NCBI GenBank assembly: GCA_964017045.1 | Contig: OZ024810.1 | Coordinates: forward strand, 1,212,111 to 1,276,110 | From: Omphiscola glabra | Lineage: Eukaryota > Mollusca > Gastropoda > Lymnaeidae | DNA length: 64,000 bases | Direction: 5' to 3' | Shown here: in pieces, positions 32,715 through 42,032 of the stretch | Numbering within the stretch: the first letter of the stretch is position 1 | How the letters are laid out: each line of letters starts with the position of its first letter | Notes under the pieces: model-generated | What the model was told of the DNA's origin: nothing | Databases searched by the model: none | The model's input: the letters and a program-made list of their open reading frames with translations, nothing else | Program-made: the position numbers and the translations under genes

Positions 32715-32920
32715 TTGGTCCCCATTCAGCGGTTATAAACGGGCCGAGCCGATTTGTGTTTGCCCCCGCCCCCTCCCCCCCGGGATGTCTTGTCATCACG
32801 ATGACCTACTGAATGTTTTAATAACATCTGCAAAGGTGTTTTCATTGTAATGAGTCAATGTTTATTGACGTTTGTAGCTAGAGAGCGATGCTCCTGCATA
32901 TATTTTTGTAAATCTTTACT
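32715..32920. other. Unique spacer
   Basis: Short single-copy stretch with a C/G-rich patch at about 32755-32785. The next array seems to grow out of its right edge (CATTGTTCAGAGTTCAGTG). Confidence 0.4.
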
Positions 32921-34305
32921 ATGTGTTCATTGTTCAGAGTTCAGTGTCAGAGTTCAGTGTCAGAGTTCAGTGTCAGAGTTCAGTGTCAGAGTTCAGTGTC
33001 AGAGTTCAGTGTCAGAGTTCAGTGTCAGAGTTCAGTGTCAGAGTTTAATGTCAAAGTTCAGTGTCAGAGTTCAGTGTCAGAGTTCAGTGTCAGAGTTCAT
33101 TGTTCAGAGTTCAGTGTCAGAGTTCATTGTTCAGAGTTCAGTGTCAGAGTTCAGTGTCAGAGTTCAGTGTCAGAGTTCAGTGTCAGAGTTCAGTGTCAGA
33201 GTTCAGTGTCAGAGTTCAGTGTCAGAGTTTAATGTCAAAGTTCAGTGTCAGAGGTCAGTGTCAGAGTTCAGTGTCAGAGTTCAGTGTCAGAGTTCAGTGT
33301 CAGAGTTCAGTGTCAGAGTTTAATGTCAAAGTTCAGTGTCAGAGGTCAGTGTCAGAGTTCAGTGTCAGAGTTCAGTGTCAGAGTTCAGTGTCAGAGTTCA
33401 GTGTCAGAGTTCAGTGTCAGAGTTCAGTGTCAGAGTTCAGTGTCAGAGTTTAATGTCAAAGTTCAGTGTCAGAGGTCAGTGTCAGAGTTCAGTGTCAGAG
33501 TTCAGTGTCAGAGTTCAGTGTCAGAGTTCAGTGTCAGAGTTCAGTGTCAGAGTTCAGTGTCAGAGTTTAATGTCAAAGTTCAGTGTCAGAGGTCAGTGTC
33601 AGAGTTCAGTGTCAGAGTTCAGTGTCAGAGTTCAGTGTCAGAGTTCAGTGTCAGAGTTCAGTGTCAGAGTTCAGGGTCAGAGTTTAATGTCAAAGTTCAG
33701 TGTCAGAGGTCAGTGTCAGAGTTCAGTGTCAGAGTTCAGTGTCAGAGTTCAGTGTCAGAGTTCAGTGTCAGAGTTTAGTGTCAGAGTTTAGTGTCAGAGT
33801 TCAGTGTCAGAGTTTAGTGTTAGAGTTCAGTGTCAGAGTTCAGTGTCAGAGTTCAGTGTCAGAGTTCAGTGTCAGAGTTCAGTGTCAGAGTTCAGTGTCA
33901 GAGTTCAGTGTCAGAGTTCAGTGTCAGAGTTCAGTGTCAGAGTTCAGTGTCAGAGTTCAGTGTCAGAGTTCAGTGTCAGAGTTTAGTGTCAGAGTTCAGT
34001 GTCAGAGTTCAGTGTCAGAGTTGAGTGTCAGAGTTCAGTGTCAGAGTTCAGTGTCAGAGTTCAGTGTCAGAGTTCAGTGTCAGAGTTCAGTGTCAGAGTT
34101 CAGTGTCAGAGTTCAGTGTCAGAGTTCAGTGTCAGAGTTCAGTGTCAGAGTTCAGTGTCAGAGTTCAGTGTCAGAGTTCAGTGTCAGAGTTCAGTGTCAG
34201 AGTTCAGTGTCAGAGTTCAGTGTCAGAGTTCAGTGTCAGAGTTCAGTGTCAGAGTTCAGTGTCAGAGTTCAGTGTCAGTGTTTAGTGTCAGTGTTTAGTG
34301 TTCAG
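32921..34305 (+). repeat. Large minisatellite, 13 bp unit, ~106 copies
   Basis: The unit is AGTTCAGTGTCAG. A marker pair, AGTTTAATGTCAA followed two units later by AGGTCAGTGTCAG, recurs at about 33228, 33319, 33449, 33566 and 33683. That implies higher-order units of 7, 10, 9 and 9 monomers. After about 33700 the array is nearly uniform. The 13-mer cycles through all three frames, so overlapping EFSVRVQCQSSVS open frames arise everywhere. Confidence 0.97.
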
Positions 34306-34395
34306 TGTGAAGTTGGTTATTTAAAATGTACTCATTTTTGTATGTCAACATTTTATTTGCAGGTACTCGATATGGACAGCAGTTAGTTTCCGTGT

Positions 34396-35004
34396 TTGGT
34401 ATGTTACGACCATAGGTTTGAGGGCGTATGTTTTGACCATATGTTTGAGGTCGTATGTGATGACCATAGGTTTGAGGTCGTATGTGATGACCATAGGTTT
34501 GAGGGCGTATGTGATGACCATAGGTTTGAGGGCGTATGTCATGACCATAGGTTTGAGGGCGTATGTCATGACCATAGGTTTGAGGGCGTATGTTACGACC
34601 ATAGGTTTGAGGGCGTATGTTATGACCATAGGTTTGAGTGCGTATGTCATGACCATAGGCTTGAGGGCGTATGCTACGACCATAGGTTTGAGGGCGTATG
34701 TCATGACCATAGGTTTGAGGGCGTATGTTACGACCATAGGTTTGAGGGCGTATGTTATGACCATATGTTTGAGTGCGTATGTTACGACCATAGGTTTGAG
34801 GGCGTATGTTATGACCATAGGTTTGAGGGCGTATGTCATGACCATAGGTTTGAGGGCGTATGTCATGACCATAGGTTTGAGGGCGTATGTTACGACCATA
34901 GGTTTGAGGGCGTATGTCATGACCATAGGTTTGAGGCGTATGTTACGACCATAGGTTTGAGGGCGTATGTTATGACCATAGGTTTGAGGGCGTATGTCAT
35001 GACC
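34396..35004 (+). repeat. Minisatellite, 27 bp unit, ~22.5 copies
   Basis: The unit is CATAGGTTTGAGGGCGTATG plus TTATGAC, with TTACGAC, TCATGAC and TGATGAC endings. Open on both strands (DHRFEGVCY and YALKPMVMT patterns). One unit at about 34930 lacks two bases. Confidence 0.96.
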
Positions 35005-35042
35005 ATATCTGTAAGAAGTACAGCAGAGAGAAATGATAACGG

Positions 35043-35124
35043 TGGCGTTAGGGGGCTGTAGCCTCGTTAGGGGGCTGTAGCCTCGGGCCTCGGAAGTGGG
35101 CTGTAGCCTGGGAAGGGGCTGTAG
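35043..35124 (+). repeat. Short tandem repeat, ~20 bp unit, ~3.5 copies
   Basis: GTTAGGGGGCTGTAGCCTCG appears twice, followed by two diverged GGGCTGTAGCCTGGGAA units. Confidence 0.85.
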
Positions 35125-35740
35125 CACTTTTTTTTACTTTATATTTAAGGGGTGTCATTTTCGAACAGGTGCATAATTTTTTCAGGGAAGGGGGCGACAC
35201 AAAATCTTTGTCCGACCCTGGAGGCACTAACACTACTTGCGCCATTTATCCGATTGCGATAAAACTTGTGAGTAGTTGTCCACAAACCAACAAATGTTTG
35301 TGAATTATTACAAAAATTGTACAATATATATATATTTTTTTTTGGGGGGGGGAGGCTTTAAATTTGTTTCCCCCCTCATATAAGATATATAAATATAATT
35401 TCAAACAGGGATAATGCATAGGTGGACAGAATTGAATTAAATAAAAATAACGACATTTCAGTTTGGGTGTGACAAAATACGTAGGTTTCTGAATTAGTAT
35501 AACCATTTTACAATATTTGTTTTTGGCCGGGTGTAATAAATTCGTCTTCCCCCTAATATGAGCTATATAATTGTAATTTGCGTATGCATTCCTATACCAT
35601 TTATCCGATTGCTATAAAACTTTGGTGAATTGTTTTGCGCAAAGGTTTTCTAAACTGAACAACCATTTTAAAAACATCATTAAAACACAAACACTTTCTT
35701 TCTTTGAGTGGAATGGCAACGCATGCCGGGTACTCGCTAG
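35125..35740 (+). mobile_element. Diverged Helitron-like relic, 3' end at 35740
   Basis: The right end GGCAACGCATGCCGGGTACT then CGCTAG|T has the plan of a Helitron terminus: a short GC stem-loop (GGCA...TGCC) about 10 bases before CTAG, with T following. Inside, CCCCCTAATATGAGCTATATAA resembles the TTCCTTATATGAGCTATATAA box of the 57.6-62.6 kb elements, and CCATTTATCCGATTGCNATAAAACTT occurs twice (about 35244 and 35600). The 5' boundary is not identified and is set at the preceding array. Confidence 0.5.
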
Positions 35741-35802
35741 TATATTATATTTCCAAATTGATCAATTGATCAATCAGTGGGTCAATTTAAAAGGGCCGTT
35801 TT

Positions 35803-35996
35803 TCTTGTCTTGTAAGACCTTTGTAAGATGTGATCAGTGTCTTGTAAGACGTGGTCATTGTCTTGTAATACGTGGTCATTGTCTTGTAAGATGTCGTCAG
35901 TGTCTTGTAAGATTTAGTCAGTGTCTTGTAAGACTTAGTCAGTGTCTTGTAAGACTTAGTCAGTGTCTTATAAGACGTGGTCAGTGTCTTGTTAGA
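35803..35996 (+). repeat. Minisatellite, 21 bp unit, ~9 copies
   Basis: The unit is CTTGTAAGACGTGGTCAGTG plus T, with ATTTAGTCAG and ACTTAGTCAG variants. Confidence 0.93.
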
Positions 35997-36130
35997 CCTG
36001 ATTAATCTCTCCAAATAATCTTTCAGCATTAAATGTAAACATCGCATTTACAAAGTCTTTATAAAAATCATCCCAGTTTTCCAATGTTTCTGCTAAAAAT
36101 AATCGAAAGAAAGATTTCACTATCTCCATA

Positions 36131-36470
36131 ACTTCTACCTTGGCAAGCTGGTACCACCATAGGCGTATCTGTTGTTGCTAATCCGATCCGCGCTCGGAGT
36201 AATCTCTGGCACCGCGAGCAGGGGATAGTTGCTGCAGTCGGTGATCTAATGTTGCTCTTTTGGGCTAGCCTGCGTCTCAGTGGTGGCTATCCTAATGGCT
36301 TCATAAGATTTAGCCACCTTCTTGACAGCTGACCTCCACCCGACTCTGTCCTGGGCTGTGTGCATCCATTTAGTAGGGTCGATGCTGAAGGCCTTTAGTG
36401 CCACTTTCAATGAGTCTTTCTAACGTTTTTTACCTCTTTGGGGGCGATTGCCTATCGTATCTACAAGGTG
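36131..36470 (-). mobile_element. LINE C-terminal fragment with zinc-finger remnant
   Basis: On the minus strand the frame reads KDSLKVALKAFSIDPTKW, then AQDRVGWRSAVKKVAKSYEA. After a frame change comes CSRCQRLLRARIGL. This matches the common tail of invertebrate non-LTR retrotransposon polyproteins: GGQxKRxKDTLKxSLKxxxIDPxxWExxAxDRxxWRxxV, followed by a CPxCxRxFRARIGLxSHLRTH finger. One in-frame stop precedes KDSLK and the finger's histidine end is lost. It is a degraded fragment of about 110 codons. Confidence 0.68.
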
Positions 36471-36504
36471 GAGAGATGTAAAATATTTCGATTATCGCCC
36501 CTGT

Positions 36505-36691
36505 CAGGGCCGGCCTTAGGCCACTGCAACCTATGCGGCCGCAATGGGCCCCGGACTTTCATAGGCCCCGCCCCGAATTTATTTTATAATAGAAAATCTT
36601 AATTTTCTTTTATTATCCTTATCCTCTATCCAGATTGGGCACCGAGCAATCCGTTTCGCATAGGGCCCCGCAATTGTTAGGGTCGGCCCTG
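36505..36691. mobile_element. hAT MITE, 187 bp, perfect 8-bp target duplication
   Basis: The left end CAGGGCCGGCCTTAGG and the inverse of the right end (CAGGGCCGACCCTAAC) form imperfect terminal repeats. Inside these, GCGGCCGCAATGGGCCCC faces CGCATAGGGCCCCGCAAT. The element is flanked by identical 8-bp copies of GCCCCTGT (36497-36504 and 36692-36699), as expected for hAT insertion. No transposase ORF. Confidence 0.88.
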
Positions 36692-36699
36692 GCCCCTGT

Positions 36700-36932
36700 T
36701 ATAGAAATGAGCGTCCTATGTGAAAAACAGCGCAGCCTCCACTTAAATGACTTCAGGGAAAGCGACCGCTGTCTCGCTCCCCACCCTTGGCCACGCCTTT
36801 GGATTAGTATTATTTATATCTGTACCGTATATCCCACTTACGACCTTGGTAATATGCAGATATGTCTAAAAATAGAAATGGACTCACGTGATTGTTTTGT
36901 TTTTGTGTTGGTAACTGACGTGTCAGATTTGA
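36700..36932. other. Spacer between two hAT-type elements
   Basis: Unique sequence. A 134-codon open frame (36635-37039) starts in the MITE on the left and ends in the SPIN-like element on the right, so it is not a gene. Confidence 0.5.
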
Positions 36933-36940
36933 GTCTAAAT

Positions 36941-37137
36941 CAGTGGTTCTCAACCTTCCTAATGCCGCGACCCTTTAAGACAGTTCCTAATGTTGTGGCG
37001 ACCCTCAACCACAAAATTATTTTTGTTGCCACTTCATAACTGTAGAGTATATGTGTTTTCCGACGGTCTTAGGCGACCCCCGTGAAAGGGTCATGCGACT
37101 CCCAAAGGGGTCGCGACCCACAGGTTGAGAACCGCTG
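36941..37137. mobile_element. SPIN-like non-autonomous hAT element, 197 bp
   Basis: Ends are CAGTGGTTCTCAACCT on the left and AGGTTGAGAACCGCTG on the right, 16-bp inverted repeats with one mismatch. The interior, read on the minus strand, contains GGGTCGCGACCCCTTTGGG, GTCGCCTAAGACCGTCGGAA and AAACACATAT, then AAATAATTTTGTGGTTGAGG and TTAAAGGGTCGCGGCATTAG. These are the hallmark words, in order, of the SPIN family of hAT MITEs as I know it. A perfect 8-bp target duplication GTCTAAAT flanks it (36933-36940 and 37138-37145). No transposase is present. SPIN is known for horizontal transfer between tetrapods, a blood-feeding bug and a pond snail. Confidence 0.92.
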
Positions 37138-37145
37138 GTCTAAAT

Positions 37146-37816
37146 TCTCTGCGTCATAGAATATTCTTTATTCAAAAATCTCATATGACTTTATATCAGG
37201 TTTGCTTAGGAAGTACACACTATAATGTACACAATAATTATGTACAAACTTACCCTGGTCGACCATCCCAGCTAGCAATTAAAAAGAAACAACTCTATTA
37301 GCAGTGATCGCCCTTTCAGCTTATTTAACAAGTAAGTATTAACCAGGGGCGCTGGAAAAGGGGGTGGGCCGAAGGGGGCGGTTCGCCCAGGGTGGCATTT
37401 GTTTCTTCAAATGTAGAGGCGACATTTTCGGCCAACTGCCAACACAGCTTAACCAGGACAGGCAAATCTCCGTCCGGGTGCAAAGTTGTTAAAATATCTA
37501 AACCATCAGAGATTTTATGTTAAAACAACTAGATTGGCATCTAGCATCTAGACTAGACGGAATTTGTGCCATCCAGACGTGTCCCGAAACATCTAGATCC
37601 AAGTGAAAATGTATCCTAATTGGAAACACTAGCGGTGTGAGATAGTAGATAGCTGGTTCTAGGGGTGACACGTTGATCAAGGTAGCGTTTGGAAGTAGCG
37701 TCTTAAGATCTCAAACTTTAAACACTTACTGAGCATTGACTGTTACAAAATGATAGATTGATAGAGGCTGTTCAAGAAAATGTAAGTAGATATCAGACGG
37801 CCATTTTAGGAGCAAG
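37146..37816. other. Unique interval with a possible MITE scrap
   Basis: Around 37343-37430 the words CAGGGGCGCTGG, GGGGGCGGTTCGCCCAGGGT and GGCATTTG look like an old DNA-transposon end, but no partner end is visible. CTAGA-rich sequence follows at about 37530-37600. No gene seen. Confidence 0.35.
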
Positions 37817-38003
37817 TAGCATTCATGACGTCATTAGACCTTTCGGTAGCATTCATGACGTCATTAGACCTTTCAGTAGCTTTCATGGCGTCATTAGACC
37901 TTTCAGTAGCATTCATGACGTCATTAGACCTTTCATTAGCATTCATGGCGCCTTTAGACCTTTCGGTAGCATTCATGACGTCATTAGACCTTTCAGTAGC
38001 ATT
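37817..38003 (+). repeat. Minisatellite, 30 bp unit, ~6 copies, with CRE palindromes
   Basis: The unit is AGCATTCATGACGTCATTAG plus ACCTTTCAGT. Four of six copies contain the full palindromic cAMP-response element TGACGTCA; the others read TGGCGTCA or TGGCGCCT. Confidence 0.94.
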
Positions 38004-38123
38004 CACATGAGTGTGGCACCATGAGGCGGACATCGTGAGTTGAATCACACATTTATTATTTGTCGACTATTCGTTACTGTAGAACACGTGGTTTGAAAAT
38101 ATAGACCAAGAAATGTTACCATG

Positions 38124-38172
38124 GAGAGAGAGAGATAATCAGAAGAGAGGGAGAGAGAGAGAGATAATCAGA

Positions 38173-38203
<31 letters not shown>

Positions 38204-38370
38204 AAGAGAGTGAGAGAGAGAAAGAGCGATACAGAAGTGAAGGAGGGAGGGAGATTGGGAGAAAATCAAAACGAAGGGAAGAGAATGAGAAAAAACGAAA
38301 AGGGAGAGACGCAGAAAAAGGATGTAGAAAGATAAAGAGGATTAGATAGAGAGAATGAAGATAACATAAA
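38124..38370 (+). repeat. GA-rich microsatellite tract I
   Basis: (GA)n with GAGAGAGATAATCAGAAGAG interruptions, purine-rich to about 38370. Confidence 0.9.
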
Positions 38371-38460
38371 GCGCTACAAAGAGAGAGAAGGGGGACTAAG
38401 AAACCCACACACATTTATATATTCACACACAAACACATAAAGACTCACATTATTACATGG

Positions 38461-38642
38461 AGAGGGTAAGAAAAAGAGAGAGAGAAAATGAGAGAAAGAG
38501 AGAGAGAAAATGAGAGAAAGAGAGAGAGAAAATGAGATAAAAGAGAGAAATATATATATAGATTGCTAGAAGGAAATGAAGATTGGGAGAGATCAACAGA
38601 GCTAGATCTAATCACATAAATTGTTTTAAATAGAGAGAGAGA

Positions 38643-38695
<53 letters not shown>
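38461..38695 (+). repeat. GA-rich microsatellite tract II
   Basis: AGAGAGAGAAAATGAGAAAG repeats (18-20 bp) at the left, a 100-bp AT-richer centre with (TA)n, then a (GA)n run of about 60 bases ending at 38695. Confidence 0.92.
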
Positions 38696-38696
<1 letters not shown>

Positions 38697-39032
38697 CAGC
38701 ACGAATGTTTATAGTGGAAGCCATCAGTACAGTTCACCTAACCGCTGATGGATCTCATCAACCTGTGATTGGTTGCCTTTGACAGGGACCCCAGTATTTA
38801 TATACAAACTCTCCCAGTCATGTTTTCTCTGTAGGGGCGTACCACTTAAAGCGGCAATCGACAGTCATCTACTTAGTTAACATTGCTTTAGAGATGCCTT
38901 CATTTGATTTGAAATAATTCTTCTTTTTTTAGGTCGGCCTCTGTGGCGCTTTTATAGCAAATGAGAACCCCTGTGTCTTATTCTAAAAGTTATAAACGTT
39001 AATTAATTTCAGGCTTCTGAAATTGTGAGGCC
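38696..39032. other. Unique interval, no gene seen
   Basis: Contains GATTGG and TATTTATA words at about 38765-38800, which could be read as CCAAT/TATA-like boxes, but no transcript body follows. Nothing supported. Confidence 0.35.
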
Positions 39033-39140
39033 CTAAAAGTGGAAACCATTAAAATCTGTCACTAAAAGTTGAGATCCTTAAAATCTCACTAAAATTTGAG
39101 ACCCTTAAAATCTGTCACTAAACGTTGAGACCCCCTTAAT
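39033..39140 (+). repeat. Short tandem repeat, ~35 bp unit, ~3 copies
   Basis: Copies of CACTAAAAGTTGAGACCCTT followed by AAAATCTGT, with indels. Confidence 0.8.
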
Positions 39141-39277
39141 ATTAAAGGGAAAAAATCCCTTACAATGGCAGGCTATTTAAAAGGTCCGACCCTTTCGATT
39201 CTCTGACCCCTGAAAATATGAAGCCCTTAAATATTATGGAGCCCCTTAAGAACGGGAGGTTTTCAAAGGCACACGTC

Positions 39278-39680
39278 CAGCTCTATCCACTCTATGCCCT
39301 CAGCCGTGACATATCCAGTCTATGCTTCAGCAGTGATGTATCCACACTATGCCCTCAGCCGGTGATCTATGCAGTCGATGCCCTCAGCCGTGATCTATCC
39401 AGTCTATGCCCTCAGCCGTAATCTATGCAATCGATGCCCTCAGCCGTGATATATCCAGTATAAGCCCTCAGCCGTGATCTATCCAGTCTATGCCCTCAGC
39501 AGTGATCTATCCAGTCTATGCCCTCAGCCGTGATCTATCCAGTCTGTGCCCTTATCCGTGATCTATCCAGTCTATGCCTTCAGCCGTGATCTATCCAGTC
39601 TAAGCCCTCAGCAATGATCTATCCAGTCTATGGCTTCAGCAATGATCTATCCAGTCTATGCCTTAAGCAGTGATCGCTTC
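39278..39680 (+). repeat. Minisatellite, 28 bp unit, ~14 copies
   Basis: The unit is CAGCCGTGATCTATCCAGTC plus TATGCCCT, with CAGCAGTG and CAGCAATG variants toward the right. Confidence 0.94.
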
Positions 39681-40244
39681 TTGCCCAAAAATGCCACTGC
39701 GATAATAACAAAGTCTCCTTATCTGATTCACTGATGGCTCTTCTGCCAAAACCTCTTTCAAACACTTGACATGGGCTCTCTTTGTTTTCTTTCTTTTGTC
39801 TTTGTTTGTATTCATTATGGGTTTCTTTTCTGTTCTCTATTTTTTTTGTTTTATTTATTTTTTTGTCTCTTTTTTTCTTTTGAGCCATGATAACTCCGAG
39901 CCACCCCCACTCTCTCTGGTTCCCACAGTGCTTTAGTCCACATCTTAAATTCTTGCTGTGTATTTGAATTTCCCTAAGTTTAGCCTTGCCTGTATCTGCC
40001 TTTTCCCCCTAAACATTATCTCATTTGTAGCGGGTTTTGCGTTTCATTCCACCAGTCTGCTGTCTCGCATTTTCCAGAAGTGTTTTTCCCCGTAAGGGCA
40101 TAACGTCAGGTGCGCACATTTCTTAAAAATCGGAAAGGTCACGTGAAAAGTCGCCTCAACTCTAAGGGTTGTGGGTTGGGGGTGTGGGGTGGTGCAGGGG
40201 TATTATCTTGTCACTATGACGTCATGTTGATGGTGTAAATCTAT
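39681..40244. other. Unique interval, no gene seen
   Basis: T-rich at about 39770-39880 on the plus strand. A minus-strand 86-codon K/N-rich frame there is low complexity. No feature supported. Confidence 0.4.
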
Positions 40245-40341
40245 CATATAATACAATAAATGACCCGATGTTATTCTCATATAATACAATAAATGACCCG
40301 ATGTTATTCTCATATAATAAAATAAATGACCCGATGTTATC
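40245..40341 (+). repeat. Tandem repeat, 33 bp unit, ~2.9 copies
   Basis: CATATAATACAATAAATGAC begins at 40245, 40278 and 40311, each followed by CCGATGTTAT. Confidence 0.94.
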
Positions 40342-40430
40342 GGGAAATTAATGGTTGGCCCTTTGCGACAATTTTTACCTGCTATTGCAAAAACACATCA
40401 CATTTCCTAAATAAAAAAAAATAATCTAAA

Positions 40431-40880
40431 TACAGTGGAACCCCGCTATGACGCGATGATCGGGGTCCATAAAATCTATATACAGAGGAACCCCGCTATA
40501 ACGCGATGATCGGGGTCCATAAAATCTATATACAGTGGAACCCCGCTATAACGCGATGATCGGGGTCCATAAAATCTATATACAGTGGAACCCCGCTATA
40601 ACGCGATGATCGGGGTCCATAAAATCTATCTACAGTGGAACCCCGCTATAACGCGATGATCGGGGTCCATAAAATCTATCTACAGTGGAACCCCGCTATA
40701 ACGCGATGATCGGGGTCCATAAAATATATCTACAGTGGAACCCCGCTATAACGCGATGATCGGGGTCCATACTATCTATCTACAGTGGAACCCCGCTATA
40801 ACGCGATGATCGGGGTCCATAAAATCTATCTACAGTGGAACCCCGCTATAACGCGATGATCGGGGTCCATAAAATGGGAT
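40431..40880 (+). repeat. 50-bp tandem array made of a transposon terminus, 9 copies
   Basis: Nine exact-length units start at 40431 and every 50 bases to 40831. Each begins with TACAGTGGAACCCCGCTATA then ACGCGATGATCGGGGTCCAT. The first 25 bases of every unit are the target TA plus the terminal inverted repeat of the surrounding element, so the array is an amplified transposon end. Confidence 0.96.
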
Positions 40881-41392
40881 CGCGATAAAAGCGTGGTCGC
40901 GTTAATGCGCGGTTTTACAATATTTAACTTTTTGGTTCTTAACACAGCGGAAATCTCTTACCTATTACTATTTATAGTTCTACCGGAAGAAAGCCTCGTT
41001 TTCGGCATTCATTTTGATACTAGTTTGAACGTGGTGCGTTTAGGGGCTCATTTTCTACAATATTTTGAAAAGTTGTCATTTTTTTCGCTTTAAAAAATGG
41101 CTTTCCAAGCAATGGATAAAAATTTCAAAGAACTTAGGCCTGATGGAGTAAATGAATTTCACATTTCAGGAACCATGCCACGATCATATTATTTTAAAAG
41201 TCACAACTACTCTCATGCCCAAAATGAAGTTAATTTCTTGTTTTGTTTTTTTGTTTGACTTTTCTCCAATTTTTTTTCTCCATGTGAATGAATATACAAA
41301 ATTTCGGGAGCCATGCTACGACCGCGTTATATCCGAATTCGCGTTATAGCGAGGTTCGTTATAGCGGGGCGCGTTATAGCGGGGTTCCACTG
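40433..41392. mobile_element. Pogo/mariner-like MITE with amplified left end
   Basis: The left terminus CAGTGGAACCCCGCTAT...ACGCG and the right terminus (41370-41392) are inverted copies over 23 bases, with one mismatch (CTATG/CTATA) in the outermost left unit. TA flanks both ends (40431-40432, 41393-41394), as in Tc1/mariner-pogo insertion. Subterminal GCGTTATAGCG words repeat at the right (41340-41385). The ~450-bp interior has short AT-rich frames without a DDE/D transposase motif, so it is non-autonomous. The pogo assignment rests on the TIR style. Confidence 0.85.
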
Positions 41393-41394
41393 TA

Positions 41395-41861
41395 ATGATA
41401 TTTCTACCATCATTACGTTTTGAGAAGTATTTATCTGCAATATATTATACGCCTCCATGCTGTCCGTACTCCCTGTCACGTCCCTAAAGTATTTTTTTCT
41501 CCCACTAAACATGAACTTAAATTACCCAATCTAAATTATCACTAAATATATCACTTTAGTCACTAAAGAAAATAACCGAGGGACGATTTGTACGCTAGAG
41601 AAATATTTTAGATTTACCCTTTTTGTGACCTTGAACTATAACTTTTTTCTCTAAAAATTGGAATAACATAATCTTAAATTTACAAGAAAAACTCTGTATA
41701 TGATATAATTATATTTTATATTAAAGGAATTTAATCTATTAAAATCTTCATAAAATGTAAACAAACATTTGCCATGTTTTTTTAAATTATAGATTATCAA
41801 AAAATCGTAAAACAAAAATTTCTTTTATCTAAAGAAGTATCTCGCAACCGTTTTTTTCACG
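41395..41861. other. Unique AT-rich interval, no gene seen
   Basis: Single-copy A/T-rich sequence without recognisable features. Confidence 0.4.
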
Positions 41862-42032
41862 TCTATAACAGACTTGAGTGTCTATAACAGACTTGAGTGT
41901 CTATAACAGGCTTGAGTGTCTATAACAGACTTGAGTGTCTATAACAGACTTGAGTGTCTATCACAGACTTGAGTGTCTATAACTGACTTGAGTGTCTATA
42001 ACAGACTTGAGTGTCTATAACTGACTTGAGTG
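41862..42032 (+). repeat. Minisatellite, 19 bp unit, ~9 copies
   Basis: The unit is ACAGACTTGAGTGTCTATA, with ACTGACTTG and ACAGGCTTG variants. Confidence 0.95.

Noticed and set aside
37343..37430. CAGGGGCGCTGG...GTTCGCCCAGGGTGGCA as a hAT-type element
   Set aside because: Only one possible end is seen, with no partner.
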